Below are positions 52,573 to 61,952 of a stretch of DNA of 64,000 nucleotides, one piece after another; position 1 is the first letter of the stretch; every line of letters begins with the position of its first letter. The translations under genes and the position numbers were made by a program. The notes beneath the pieces are model-generated. The model did no database searches. It was given only the letters and a program-made list of their open reading frames with translations, and had not been told where the DNA came from. Location of the stretch: the NCBI GenBank assembly GCA_012729535.1, contig JAAYCY010000031.1:1-64000 (forward strand), given 5' to 3'. Source of the stretch: Methanomicrobiales archaeon. GTDB taxonomy: Archaea > Halobacteriota > Methanomicrobia > Methanomicrobiales > Methanospirillaceae.

Positions 52573-53436
52573 ATGAGATGGCGTCAGGGTACAAGGAGCG
52601 GAAATATTGAGGATCGAAGATCTCTTCGTGGTCCAGGGGGTGCAGCAGGAGGAGTGGGCCTGATTGGGCTTATTGCAATTATTATCATTGGGATGGCTTT
52701 TGGTATGGACCCGATGGAGTTGCTTTCGAGTACCGACTTCTCAACCGGTTTTACCGAATACCAGTCGCAATTAACCGAAGAAGAGCAGAATCAACTGGCT
52801 GACCATGTTTCACTCGTTCTGGGTAGTACGGAACTAGTCTGGACGGATATATTCAGGAATGAACATAGAGATACGTACACCAAACCAAAACTGGTTTTAT
52901 TCACCGGCCGTGTAGATTCAGCATGCGGACTTGCTAGTTCTGCCACCGGCCCCTTCTATTGTCCTGCCGATCAGAAAGTATACCTTGACCTTGACTTTTT
53001 CCACGAACTACAGCAGAGATTTGGGGCACCTGGAGATTTTGCCCAGGCATATGTGATTGCCCATGAAATTGGTCACCATGTCCAGAATCTTGATGGAACC
53101 CTTCAGCAGGTTACCCGAAAACAAAGCCGGGTTAGCGAAACTGAGGCAAATAAGTACTCAATAGCTCTTGAACTACAGGCAGACTGTTACTCAGGAGTAT
53201 GGGCAAATCAGGCAGCTAAACAGGATTTGATCCTTGATAAAGAAGATATTATTGAGGGATTGAATGCTGCCAGTGCAATTGGTGATGACCGACTTCAGCA
53301 GGAAGCACAAGGATATGTTGTCCCTGACTCCTTTACGCATGGAACTTCTGCCCAACGGGTTTCCTGGTTTAGAAAAGGGATGGAATCCGGAGATATTGAT
53401 GCATGTGATTGTCTGAACCAGATAGACAACCTGTAA
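52573..53436 (+). CDS. YpfJ-type neutral zinc metallopeptidase
   Basis: 287 residues starting MRWRQGTRSGNIEDRRS. A single membrane helix (GLIGLIAIIIIGMAFGM) anchors the protein, and the rest lies outside. FYCPADQKVYLDLDFF, the zinc motif AHEIGHHVQN with His164, Glu165 and His168, and ELQADCYSGVWAN (third ligand Glu/Asp) match the YpfJ/KPN_00733 family from end to end. The length is normal. The start is preceded by GAGGAGGAACTAAA, a good Shine-Dalgarno. Substrate unknown. Confidence 0.93.
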   Translation: MRWRQGTRSGNIEDRRSLRGPGGAAGGVGLIGLIAIIIIGMAFGMDPMELLSSTDFSTGFTEYQSQLTEEEQNQLADHVSLVLGSTELVWTDIFRNEHRDTYTKPKLVLFTGRVDSACGLASSATGPFYCPADQKVYLDLDFFHELQQRFGAPGDFAQAYVIAHEIGHHVQNLDGTLQQVTRKQSRVSETEANKYSIALELQADCYSGVWANQAAKQDLILDKEDIIEGLNAASAIGDDRLQQEAQGYVVPDSFTHGTSAQRVSWFRKGMESGDIDACDCLNQIDNL

Positions 53437-53789
53437 TCTCCTTTTTACAATTCTTCTCATATTTATAGTATCTACTAGTTAAGATTCCTGTATCATTCCT
53501 TTTTCAAAACCAGCTTTTCGGCGTTGTGAATATCCCTCCGTGATCTTATTCATCATGCCGGTTTTGCATTCAGACGTTACCGGTTTTTCGTAGAATCTAC
53601 AGGATTTATTCTCCATTTTTTTTAAAAACCATCAGGGATGGTTTTCTCATCTCTTCTCCTGGCATGACCTCTTTTGAATTTACAATCAATGAAACGGGAA
53701 CATTCTACTATATTTTGTTAGTCCTGTAATCATGTCATTCGAACCGGTTGACCGACATGTTTATTGCATTCTCAAAAAAATGCGTAATT
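53437..53789. other. Intergenic region before the Cache-domain gene
   Basis: About 350 bases with no gene. Two in-frame early starts (TTG 53748 and ATG 53757) would extend the next gene but precede its export signal. No repeat was seen. Confidence 0.3.
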
Positions 53790-55466
53790 ATGAATACCAG
53801 GTGTATCCTGCTGATGCTTCTTATGGTTCTTTTCTACCCGGCATGTGGAGAAGAACTGACGAATGAATCTTTTTTTGACAACCCTTCACCAGATGAGATG
53901 AAACCTGCTCTGGACAGTATAGGAAAAACAATAATACAGGTGCTAAACGAGGTTCGGGAAGAAAACCGCCTGAGTGCAGATGCTCTGGCAAGTACTGGAA
54001 TTTCCGGAGATGAAGCTGCCAAGGCTCTTTCTTTAAAACTTGAAAACATAACCTACAGCCATTCGTCCCTGGTAATCTCTCCGGAGAATACGGTTACTGC
54101 AGCAGCCCCAAAACAGTATGCCCATCTTATTGGAACTGACCTCTCATACCAGAATGAAACCAGGTTTGCAACCGACCAGCAAAGTCCGGTCGTGAGCAAT
54201 ATTTTTTATCTTGAAGAAGGATTTTACGGCATATCCATCAGTTACCCGGTATTTTCAGGAGACAAATATCTTGGATACACCGATGTTACCATCCGTCCGG
54301 AAGAGTTTTTACGCCCGGTTATAAGTCCGTTTACCGAGCAGACCGGATACGAGGTATTTATCCTGCAGACTGACGGGATGACCGTGTACGAGACAAACGA
54401 AGTGGAAATAGGAAAGAATGTCCTAACAGATCCCATCTACGATACTCCGGAGATGAGAAACGTTTCCCGGGCCGTAATTGATAACCCTGAGGGAACGATT
54501 GAATATTCATTCTGGAACCGGTTCTGGAACAAACAGACTGAGAGACAGGCGATATGGGATACCCTTGCTCTTGATAACCAGGAATGGAGAATCGGAGTAG
54601 TGAGAGATATCAATGGATCTGCTGATGAATCCGGCATTGCTCATGAACAATCCGGAGACGTCAATGCCAGTATTGCCGGGTTGACCGCATTTGTTGAGGA
54701 TGCAACAGTATTTGCGAAGGCTACTGGAAGGGAAGTAGCATGTGATGAATTTAACAACCTCTCCGGACCATTCGTGAAAGAAGAACTCTATATCTTTGGA
54801 TATGCAATCGACGGGACGACCCTGGCCCTTCCCTTTCAACAGGGCATTCTTGGAAAGAAACGGATGGACCTGACCGACATAAACGGATTATCCATTTTTT
54901 CCGGAATCATGGGTGCAGCAAAACGAGGTGGAGATTACCTCTATTATGTGTATCCAAACCCGAATAATGACTATCAGTACCAACTGAAACTTGTTTTTGT
55001 AAAGCCGGTTGATGACGACTGGTTTATCGGCTCCGGCATTTATCTGCCCTGGATTGAGGCAGAATTAGATTCTGAAGAGATAAGTGACCTGGTTGACCGG
55101 GTAAAACAGGCAAAGAGCCATGCAGAAGAGGTTGGAAAAGAACAGGGTCTTAATGATTTTAATGATTTGAATCAGACCTTTGCAAACGGGGGAGAGTATA
55201 TCTTTGCCTATGATTATAACGGGACAACCCTCGCTCTTCCGTTCCAGCCGGTGTTAATCGGTACGAACCGGATGGAGTATACCGACCTGTATGGAGCCCA
55301 TATCATTCACCAGGAGATTGATGCAGCAAAACAGGGAGGCGGGTTTGTATATGTGGTATATTATAATCCGGATACCGGAGACAATGAACTTAAACTCTGT
55401 TATGTGCTTCCCGCCGGTGATGACTGGCTCATTGGTTCCGGAATATACATCGGGACTAATTTTTAA
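53790..55466 (+). CDS. Exported Cache-domain protein with three sensor modules
   Basis: 558 residues from Met 53790, chosen to place the export signal (CILLMLLMVLFYPACGEE, a lipobox-like AC) at the N-terminus. Residues 40-290 form a dCache-type module (VISPENTVTAAAP, GISISYPVFSGDKYLGYTDVTI, EVFILQTDGMTVYET). Two sCache-like repeats follow, near 305-430 and 445-555, each with FN(D/N)L, Y(I)FxYxxxGTTLALPFQ, G-x-NRM-x-xTD-x-G and DDW(F/L)IGSGIY. There is no cytoplasmic output domain, so it is a stand-alone extracellular binding protein, perhaps a partner for a kinase. Confidence 0.85.
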   Translation: MNTRCILLMLLMVLFYPACGEELTNESFFDNPSPDEMKPALDSIGKTIIQVLNEVREENRLSADALASTGISGDEAAKALSLKLENITYSHSSLVISPENTVTAAAPKQYAHLIGTDLSYQNETRFATDQQSPVVSNIFYLEEGFYGISISYPVFSGDKYLGYTDVTIRPEEFLRPVISPFTEQTGYEVFILQTDGMTVYETNEVEIGKNVLTDPIYDTPEMRNVSRAVIDNPEGTIEYSFWNRFWNKQTERQAIWDTLALDNQEWRIGVVRDINGSADESGIAHEQSGDVNASIAGLTAFVEDATVFAKATGREVACDEFNNLSGPFVKEELYIFGYAIDGTTLALPFQQGILGKKRMDLTDINGLSIFSGIMGAAKRGGDYLYYVYPNPNNDYQYQLKLVFVKPVDDDWFIGSGIYLPWIEAELDSEEISDLVDRVKQAKSHAEEVGKEQGLNDFNDLNQTFANGGEYIFAYDYNGTTLALPFQPVLIGTNRMEYTDLYGAHIIHQEIDAAKQGGGFVYVVYYNPDTGDNELKLCYVLPAGDDWLIGSGIYIGTNF

Positions 55467-55473
55467 TTTTTTT
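55467..55473 (+). terminator. Oligo-T terminator after the Cache-domain gene
   Basis: Seven T immediately after the stop codon on the coding strand. Confidence 0.4.
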
Positions 55474-55614
55474 CTTGTATCCGGTAATTATTACCATAAA
55501 CCAATCCGGTCCAGGGATCCAGAAAAAGGATAGGGTTATCCAGAACCCTGTTAATTAACAGGCTGGAGGAGAGGATAGTATTCGACTGGAAAAATTCCGG
55601 ACATTATTTTTGAT

Positions 55615-56784
55615 TTATCCGGCAATAATCTCTTTTCTATGAATAATCGCGGTAAAAAGACAGCCTTCACGATCATCGATGAGTTCAATATCTGACCATA
55701 TTTCGAGCGCTCTCTTAATTCCTGAACCAAGACCACGGTAGGGGAGGAGTCCCTTCGCAATATATGAGACCAGAACCGGGTTTCTGATATTTGAGTTCCC
55801 TTTCCGGATCTTCTCAACAGTGAGATTGTTCGGGAGATTACCCGGACTTATTATCTCAATCCTGTTGTCAAAGATAAAAATCCGAATCGGGGCACTTATC
55901 AGATAATCCCGGTGCATAAGAGCATTAACCACGAGTTCTTCAAACACAACAGGAGGGATTTCAGGTATTCCGGGCGTATTTACACCTCGCCCAGCCTGAA
56001 TTTTGTGAAGATTTCGCATAATAAATGCCATTGCATCGTCAAATATTCGTGGAAGGGGACCGGAAAAGTCTTCAGTATCGATGTAATCACTTACATGTAT
56101 GGCATTTCCCGGGTATCTTACTGCTTTTACGATAAACTGTGGTTTTATCCACTCTGGGTGTTCAGTAAAGAGGAGAACTCCTGCAAGATTGAGCACCCCA
56201 TCTTCGGTTGCAAGATTCATATTCTGGAGTAGGATCCTGAGTTCTTCAGGATCATCCGGAAGAGGAATATCATAGGTTTTTTGAAGAAAATCCCGGAACC
56301 TGAGTTTATCTAATTTTTCGATTCCTGTTTTGGTAGGGAGTTCATCAGCATGGAATCTGTCAACACTCTGAAAAAGACGGCAGAGCCCATCCCGTGAATT
56401 AATCTTTCGCTTATCCGCACCAGTCTTAAACCAGATAACGTTATTTCGATCAAAATATGGTTTATCCTGCCCCTTGGGAATGGAAAGAGCAATGACAATC
56501 CGGTCATTACCGACAGGGATATTTTCAGTTTTTACCGTTAAGGGACTTTTAATATGTTGAGAGGCTGCATTGCTGATTATCTGGTTGATTCGGGTTATGT
56601 CTGAAAAACAAAGCCCGGAAATTGAACCATCGTCATTGACTCCGATATAGATAACACCACCTTCTGCATTTGCAAATGCCGCCATCTCCGAAGCCAGGGA
56701 ATCTGCATTGGTGATATTTTGTTTGAACTGATGATTACTGTCTTCACCAAGAGAAATTTGAGAGAGAAGATCGTCAGGTATCAT
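55615..56784 (-). CDS. AlbA_2/Schlafen-type ATP-binding regulator
   Basis: 389 residues. The N-terminal AlbA_2 domain (to about 130) shows the usual motifs: LGEDSNHQFKQNI, SEMAAFANAEGGVIYIGVNDDG. The C-terminal part carries HATPase_c_4-type motifs: VFEELVVNALMHRDY, IRIFIFDNRIEIISPG, GLGSGIKRALEIW. Proteins of this family are putative transcription regulators or helicase-related factors of unknown role, and some belong to defence islands. The gene stands alone between a Cache-domain gene and the DrrABC-like operon. Confidence 0.9.
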   Translation of the reverse strand: MIPDDLLSQISLGEDSNHQFKQNITNADSLASEMAAFANAEGGVIYIGVNDDGSISGLCFSDITRINQIISNAASQHIKSPLTVKTENIPVGNDRIVIALSIPKGQDKPYFDRNNVIWFKTGADKRKINSRDGLCRLFQSVDRFHADELPTKTGIEKLDKLRFRDFLQKTYDIPLPDDPEELRILLQNMNLATEDGVLNLAGVLLFTEHPEWIKPQFIVKAVRYPGNAIHVSDYIDTEDFSGPLPRIFDDAMAFIMRNLHKIQAGRGVNTPGIPEIPPVVFEELVVNALMHRDYLISAPIRIFIFDNRIEIISPGNLPNNLTVEKIRKGNSNIRNPVLVSYIAKGLLPYRGLGSGIKRALEIWSDIELIDDREGCLFTAIIHRKEIIAG

Positions 56785-56915
56785 CTTAGTAATCCTTTAT
56801 ACCATACATGAATGTATATTACTATCAGTAGTATTTGTGATTCTACCTTTTCCAAATTTCTGTCAGATTGATTCAGAACTCATCAGTAAAGACTCTGAAA
56901 CGAGCTCCGAATTAT

Positions 56916-57752
56916 TCAGGTAATAACCGACTGCTCAACTGCCCGGAGAGCGAAATAGAACGTCACCAGTGCAAAACCCAGAAGGTAGATGAACGATATC
57001 AGGATCTCCGTGCTGCTAAAGAGAAATTCCAGCCCAAGGGCACTGAAATGATCACCCATCGAAAAATATCGGAGCCCGTTTGAGAGATGGGTCAGCGGAT
57101 TTATGAGAGCAACCTCCTGCAAGACCGGAGGGAGTCCTGCCGACGGGTAGAGGGCATTTGAGGCAAAGAACACCGGCATTGAGAGAACTGTTGTGACACC
57201 CTGGTACCCTTCAGGTGATGACGTCTTAAATGCAACATAGAGCGAGACACAGAGCACCGCTGCAGAAAAGACGGCAACAAAGAGGACAATTCCGATTAGT
57301 GAGATGAGAATTCCAATGACGTTCTCTCCGGAAAAGAATGTCACACCAAGGACTATCCCGAAGACGATGATGATAAACGTCTGAATCAGTGACTTCGTAA
57401 CTGAAGAGAGGGATATCCCGATGATCAGATCCCTTCGTGGCATCGGGCTTGCCATGATCTCCCGCAATATCCCCCAGTTTTTGTCAAAGAGCACTGAAAA
57501 ACCCCCGTAGAGGTTCGCAAAGAGGATGGTTGCAGCAATCATCCCCGGACACATGAATGTCAGGTAATCATATGATATCATCCCTGCCGGAGCAGAGCCA
57601 CCACCCAGAATACGTTCAAAATTTCCGGCCATCCCAAGACCAAAGAGTGCAAGCCAGAGGATGGGATGAAGCATCGAGGTGAAGAGTTGATCCTTGAACC
57701 TTACATACCTTCGAATATCCCGTTTGAACACCGCAATAAATCCAAAAACCAT
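56916..57752 (-). CDS. ABC-2-type permease (DrrB-like)
   Basis: 278 residues with six membrane helices: HPILWLALFGLGMAG, YLTFMCPGMIAATILFANLYG, ISLSSVTKSLIQTFIIIVFGIVLG, ILISLIGIVLFVAVFSAAVLCVSLYVAF, VTTVLSMPVFFASNALY and FSSTEILISFIYLLGFALVTFYFAL. The ABC-2 signature P-x-x-PVFFASNALYP...PLTHL is present. ATG 57752 follows GGTGGT; a GTG three codons earlier is possible. It is the last gene of the PadR-UvrA-ATPase-permease operon and would carry the exported compound with the ATPase gene just before it. Confidence 0.9.
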   Translation of the reverse strand: MVFGFIAVFKRDIRRYVRFKDQLFTSMLHPILWLALFGLGMAGNFERILGGGSAPAGMISYDYLTFMCPGMIAATILFANLYGGFSVLFDKNWGILREIMASPMPRRDLIIGISLSSVTKSLIQTFIIIVFGIVLGVTFFSGENVIGILISLIGIVLFVAVFSAAVLCVSLYVAFKTSSPEGYQGVTTVLSMPVFFASNALYPSAGLPPVLQEVALINPLTHLSNGLRYFSMGDHFSALGLEFLFSSTEILISFIYLLGFALVTFYFALRAVEQSVIT

Positions 57753-57763
57753 ATAGACCACCG

Positions 57764-58705
57764 TTAGTCCCGGATCTCCGTTCCGGTGTAGTGCATAAAG
57801 ACATCGTCCATCGTGGGTTTTTTCAGACTCACCGATCTCACCATGATTCCCTGTTCATCAGCAGCCCTGATTATTCCAGGAAGAACCTGTGCCCCGTCGT
57901 TTCCTGAGAAAATAAGCAGCTTCCCATCACAAGGCTGAATCCCGGTTATCCCGGGTATTTCCCGAATCTTGTCTGATACGGCGTTGTTATCACTGGTTTC
58001 AAGATAAATGATATCTTTCCCAAGGTCGGATTTGAGCTCATCCGGGGTTCCCCTTTTAATAATAGTCCCATGATCAATGAGGGCTATCGAATCGGAGAGG
58101 ATATCAGCCTCATCCATGTAATGAGTGGTCATGAATATGGTGGTTCCTTCCTGGTTTACCATTCGGAGATACTCCCAGGTCTTTTGTCTGGTCTGTGGAT
58201 CGAGCCCGATGGTAGGTTCATCAAGAAAGAGGATCTGTGGCCGGGTCATCAGACCACGGGCTATCTCAAGTCTGCGTTTCATTCCGCCCGAGAGATTATT
58301 GACCAGTACATCCTTCTTCTCCTCAAGTTCCACAAGGGCCAGAAGCTCGGAAATTCGATTTAACTTATCTTCCCGGTTCATCTGATAGATATCACCATGA
58401 AAGTCAAGGGTTTCAAAGACCGTCATATCCTTGTCAAGCGTTATCTGCTGGAATACAATCCCGATTGACCCCCTTACTTTGACCTGGTCAGTTCGAAGAT
58501 CATGTCCTGCGATGGTGACGGTTCCTTCCTGCATCGGGAGGAGCGTTATCAGAGTGTTTATCACCGTCGTCTTTCCCGCACCGTTCGGCCCGAGAAAGGA
58601 GAGAAATTCTCCCTTTTTCACCGTAAATGAGACATCTTTTACCGCCTGTACATCACCATACGCATATGAAAAATTGGATACATCCAGTATGACTGAATTA
58701 CTCAT
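57764..58705 (-). CDS. ABC transporter ATPase (DrrA-like)
   Basis: 313 residues. Walker A GPNGAGKTTVINTL, Q loop GIVFQQITLD, signature LSGGMKRRLEIARGL, Walker B ILFLDEPTIGLDP and the switch His in MTTHYMDEAD. The C-terminal 80 residues are the extension typical of DrrA/daunorubicin-type ATPases. It starts eight bases inside the end of the UvrA-like gene and ends about ten bases before the permease, so the three are coupled. It powers efflux of an unknown compound. Confidence 0.94.
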   Translation of the reverse strand: MSNSVILDVSNFSYAYGDVQAVKDVSFTVKKGEFLSFLGPNGAGKTTVINTLITLLPMQEGTVTIAGHDLRTDQVKVRGSIGIVFQQITLDKDMTVFETLDFHGDIYQMNREDKLNRISELLALVELEEKKDVLVNNLSGGMKRRLEIARGLMTRPQILFLDEPTIGLDPQTRQKTWEYLRMVNQEGTTIFMTTHYMDEADILSDSIALIDHGTIIKRGTPDELKSDLGKDIIYLETSDNNAVSDKIREIPGITGIQPCDGKLLIFSGNDGAQVLPGIIRAADEQGIMVRSVSLKKPTMDDVFMHYTGTEIRD

Positions 58706-60977
58706 GAGTCACCTTTACCCTGCAATTCTGAACCTGATTCGTGCCAAAAATCTCGCTAAGGAACCGCCCCGTTACCGATGCCGGATTTAGCATTATCTCT
58801 TCCGGAGTGCCGGTACCGACAATCTCTCCTCCGCTGCTTCCTCCTTCCGGACCCATATCGATGATATAGTCTGCCTGGCAGATAACGTCCAGGTTATGTT
58901 CTATCACGATGACCGAGTTCCCGGTATCAACAAGACCGTGAATAATCCCTAAAAGCCGCTCGGTATCTGCCATGTGAAGTCCGGTTGTGGGTTCATCCAT
59001 CACGTAGATATTTCCCTTCTTATGAAGTTCGGTTGCAAGTTTGAGCCGCTGTGCTTCGCCTCCGGAGAGTGAACTGAGCGACTGGCCCAGCCTGAGGTAA
59101 TCAAGACCGACCGATTTGAGGACCGAGAGTTTTCTTCTAATCTCCGGTGTCTCAAAGAAATCAATCGCCTCCCCGACGGTTTCGTTCAGGATGTCGGAAA
59201 TCGTCTTATCCTTATACCGGAGAGCAAGCACATCCGGTCGGTACCGAAGGCCGCTACATTCATCGCAGACCATCGCGACATCATCAAGAAAATGCATGTC
59301 CATCTTGAGGATTCCAAGCCCTTTACATTTCGGACAGGCACCCTTCGAATTGAAACTAAAGAGGGATGGTTCGGTGCCGGTTGCCCGGGCAAACTCTTTC
59401 CTTATCTGGTCAAAGATTCCGAGGTATGTCACCGGATTAGACCGTGAACTTCTTCCGACTGCCGTCTGATCAATGACGACCGCATCAGGGTGTTTCTTGC
59501 AGAATACTCCGTGAATAAGAGAACTCTTCCCACTCCCGGCAACTCCCGTCACACAGACCAGAACTCCTTTCGGGATGGAAACGGAGACGCTTTTCAGGTT
59601 ATGAAGGATTGCATTCTCAATTCTGAATTCACCTTTTGACTGTCTTCGGACGGGTGTCATTTCAGCCCGCCGGCTGAGGTAATCCGCCGTTTTGGTCCCG
59701 GAAGAATGAATTCCACTGACCGGACCGCAATAGGTTATCTGACCTCCGTGGATTCCTGCTCCTGGCCCGATATCGACCAGGTAATCAGATGAGAGGATGA
59801 CCTCGGGATCATGCTCCACGACAAGGATGGTATTTTTTCGATCACGGAGTTCGGTGAGAATCCGGGTCAGGTTCCGGATATCACGGGGATGAAGTCCGAT
59901 GCTTGGTTCATCAAGGATATATACAAGATTTACCAATGTGCAGTCAAGTTGTTTGGCGATCTTGACACGCTGTGCCTCACCACCGGAGAGGGTTGCCACC
60001 GGCCGGTGAAGGGTAAGGTATCCGACCCCGATATCGATAAGATACTGGATGATGAGTCCCATCTTCCGGGCAATCTGAACTGCATGGGGGTGATCAAGAG
60101 TATCAAGCCAGGCAAGGAGATCAGGCATCTCCAGGTAAATCAGTTCAGGAATTGTTTTTCCCGCAACCCTAACCGAACGTGCCTGCTCATTCAGCCGTGA
60201 ACCATGACAGGAGGGACAGATCTCGTACCTGAAGAACTGGGTATATGCATCAGAATTCTCTTCCTTGTTGATATAGGTCTTTTTCAGTCTGCTGAGCACC
60301 CCTTCATATTGTGCCTGGTACTTCTCCCCAAACCGCTCTCCCTGGATGGAAGTCTGGGGATGGTGCATCAGGTTATACCGTTCCTTTTCGGAGAGTTCTC
60401 CCACTGGACAGTGTGTATCAAAGAGTTCTGATTTCATCAGTGATGTCCAGTAGTATCCGCCCTTCTTGTACTGGGGATGGAGAACGGCTCCCTCTGCTAC
60501 GCTTTTTGAGAAATCAAACACCTTATTCTCATCGATGACCATCTTTTGTCCAAGACCACTGCATTCCGGGCACATTCCCTCTGCATTATTGAACGAAAAG
60601 AGGTTTGATCCTCCGATGAACGGCTCTCCACACCGGGAATAGAGGAGACGAAGGTACGTATACAGTTCGGTCATGGTCCCAACAGTGGAACGGAGCGTCT
60701 GACCCGGTCTCTTCTGGTCGATGACGATGACCGGCGAGAGGTTTATTATCTCATCAACGTCCGGCCTGGTTATCTTTGGGAGCATGGAGCGTTCAAAAGT
60801 GCTGAAGGTCTCAATAAGCTGCCGCCGTGCCTCAAGGCCGATGGTATCAAACACAAGGGAGGATTTCCCGCTTCCGGACACTCCGGTAAAGACTACAATC
60901 TGGTTCTTCGGGATTGAGACCGAGACATTTTTCAGGTTATGAACCCTGACACCGGAGAGTTGTATTTCCTCACTCAT
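58698..60977 (-). CDS. UvrA-like protein (DrrC/UvrA2 type)
   Basis: 759 residues with two ABC-type ATPase halves: Walker A GVSGSGKSSLVFDT and GVAGSGKSSLIHGVF, signatures LSGGEAQRVKIAKQL and LSGGEAQRLKLATEL, and zinc motifs CPECSGLG, CPSCHGSRL and CPKCKGLG...CDECSGLRY. It is shorter than genuine UvrA (about 940), lacking most of the UvrB-binding insertion, as in UvrA2 and DrrC, which protect DNA from intercalating drugs. The start ATG at 60977 is preceded by GAGAGGAAGG; the frame is open upstream but overlaps the PadR gene, and this start gives an 8-base overlap. Confidence 0.9.
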   Translation of the reverse strand: MSEEIQLSGVRVHNLKNVSVSIPKNQIVVFTGVSGSGKSSLVFDTIGLEARRQLIETFSTFERSMLPKITRPDVDEIINLSPVIVIDQKRPGQTLRSTVGTMTELYTYLRLLYSRCGEPFIGGSNLFSFNNAEGMCPECSGLGQKMVIDENKVFDFSKSVAEGAVLHPQYKKGGYYWTSLMKSELFDTHCPVGELSEKERYNLMHHPQTSIQGERFGEKYQAQYEGVLSRLKKTYINKEENSDAYTQFFRYEICPSCHGSRLNEQARSVRVAGKTIPELIYLEMPDLLAWLDTLDHPHAVQIARKMGLIIQYLIDIGVGYLTLHRPVATLSGGEAQRVKIAKQLDCTLVNLVYILDEPSIGLHPRDIRNLTRILTELRDRKNTILVVEHDPEVILSSDYLVDIGPGAGIHGGQITYCGPVSGIHSSGTKTADYLSRRAEMTPVRRQSKGEFRIENAILHNLKSVSVSIPKGVLVCVTGVAGSGKSSLIHGVFCKKHPDAVVIDQTAVGRSSRSNPVTYLGIFDQIRKEFARATGTEPSLFSFNSKGACPKCKGLGILKMDMHFLDDVAMVCDECSGLRYRPDVLALRYKDKTISDILNETVGEAIDFFETPEIRRKLSVLKSVGLDYLRLGQSLSSLSGGEAQRLKLATELHKKGNIYVMDEPTTGLHMADTERLLGIIHGLVDTGNSVIVIEHNLDVICQADYIIDMGPEGGSSGGEIVGTGTPEEIMLNPASVTGRFLSEIFGTNQVQNCRVKVTHE

Positions 60978-61530
60978 TTCCTTCCTCTCCGGCCTCTGCA
61001 TTGTATTCATCAAGGAAACTGAGAACCCAATCCCGCTCTGCCTTGATGAGAAACTGCCTTCTCCTTGACAGGGCAAGATTTCCCACCTCACATTCGTGTT
61101 CAAGGAGATACTTCTCCAGTTCCTTGTAACAGGTGATACGCTCATCAATGGACTTTAAATATTTACCCAGGACTTCGTTCACCTCTTCCCGGGTCAGAAG
61201 GTTCAGGTTAGCAAGGGCAAGATCAATCTGGTAGATGCTTATCTCCAGTTCAGACATGATCTCAACGATCCTCTCTTTGAGTTTCTTAGTTCCCTTATCG
61301 GTGATAGAATAGATCTTTTTAACCTTGTTGGTATCGGTGACGGTCAGATTAACGTCCACGAGAAGTTTCTTTTCAAGTTTTTCCAGAACCTTGTAAATAG
61401 ATGAGAGTGAGATCTCGGTCCAGTACCGCATGTCATGTTCCCACACATTCTTTTCAATCTCATACGGATACATCGGTCTTTCAGAGAGAAGACCCAGGAG
61501 GGCCGTCTCCATGTTCGAGATCGAACTCAT
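60970..61530 (-). CDS. PadR-family transcriptional regulator
   Basis: 186 residues starting MSSISNMETALLGLLSERPMYPYEIEKNVWEHDMRYW, with the winged helix SLSSIYKVLEKLEKKLLVDVNLTVTD and KKIYSITDKGTKKLKE, then a C-terminal dimerisation domain. PadR proteins of this type repress drug-export genes and release them when a ligand binds. The start at 61530 lies five bases after an 18-bp palindrome, and a TATA box is about 23-32 bases upstream, so the transcript is probably leaderless and self-repressed. It leads the operon with UvrA-like, ABC ATPase and permease genes. Confidence 0.92.
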   Translation of the reverse strand: MSSISNMETALLGLLSERPMYPYEIEKNVWEHDMRYWTEISLSSIYKVLEKLEKKLLVDVNLTVTDTNKVKKIYSITDKGTKKLKERIVEIMSELEISIYQIDLALANLNLLTREEVNEVLGKYLKSIDERITCYKELEKYLLEHECEVGNLALSRRRQFLIKAERDWVLSFLDEYNAEAGEEGNE

Positions 61531-61534
61531 ACAA

Positions 61535-61552
61535 TATTGTACTAGTACAATA
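61535..61552 (-). promoter_or_regulatory. PadR operator overlapping a leaderless promoter
   Basis: TATTGTACTAGTACAATA is a perfect 18-bp palindrome. On the minus strand the box CTATATAGTA lies directly before it and the ATG five bases after it, so a bound dimer would block transcription start. This matches the ATGT/ACAT-type half sites common for PadR regulators. Confidence 0.75.
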
Positions 61553-61668
61553 CTATATAGATACACCGTTGGATAGGGCTATGACAATTAGTAGCATAGA
61601 TAAATGGGAAATTTTTTATTTCCCAATGAGCGTAATCAATGAATCGTGAACCGTTCAATGATCATGCG

Positions 61669-61860
61669 TTAAGAAAAAACCATGCGGACAGGTGGCCCAC
61701 CTGGATCTTCAAAAAAGGCTTTCTTCAAGGTATCAACAAGGCTGGCATCTCCATATATCGCCCGGTAGCCCTGATATAAAAGATTTTGGACTGTTTCAAC
61801 ATTTAATTCAATTATTTTCAGGATAATGGGGTTTTCTTTCAGCAAGATACTACCGGACCA
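61669..61860 (-). pseudogene. TrkA-N/KefB-like transporter fragment
   Basis: About 62 codons on the minus strand with no start and a stop just before: SILLKENPIILKIIELNVETVQNLLYQGYRAIYGDASLVDTLKKAFFEDPGG. The E-x-N-x-E-x-V-x-x-L-x-x-x-G-x-x-AIYGDAS pattern is the NAD-binding turn of TrkA-N domains found in KefB-type cation-proton antiporters. The rest of the gene is missing, so it is a relic. Confidence 0.45.
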
Positions 61861-61952
61861 TCACTTCATGTTCTGGTAGAACTAATGGCAACCCTGAACC
61901 TTGTCCTGGGTGGGTTGTTTATCTAAATGAATACCTTTTTTGCATAAAGGGG

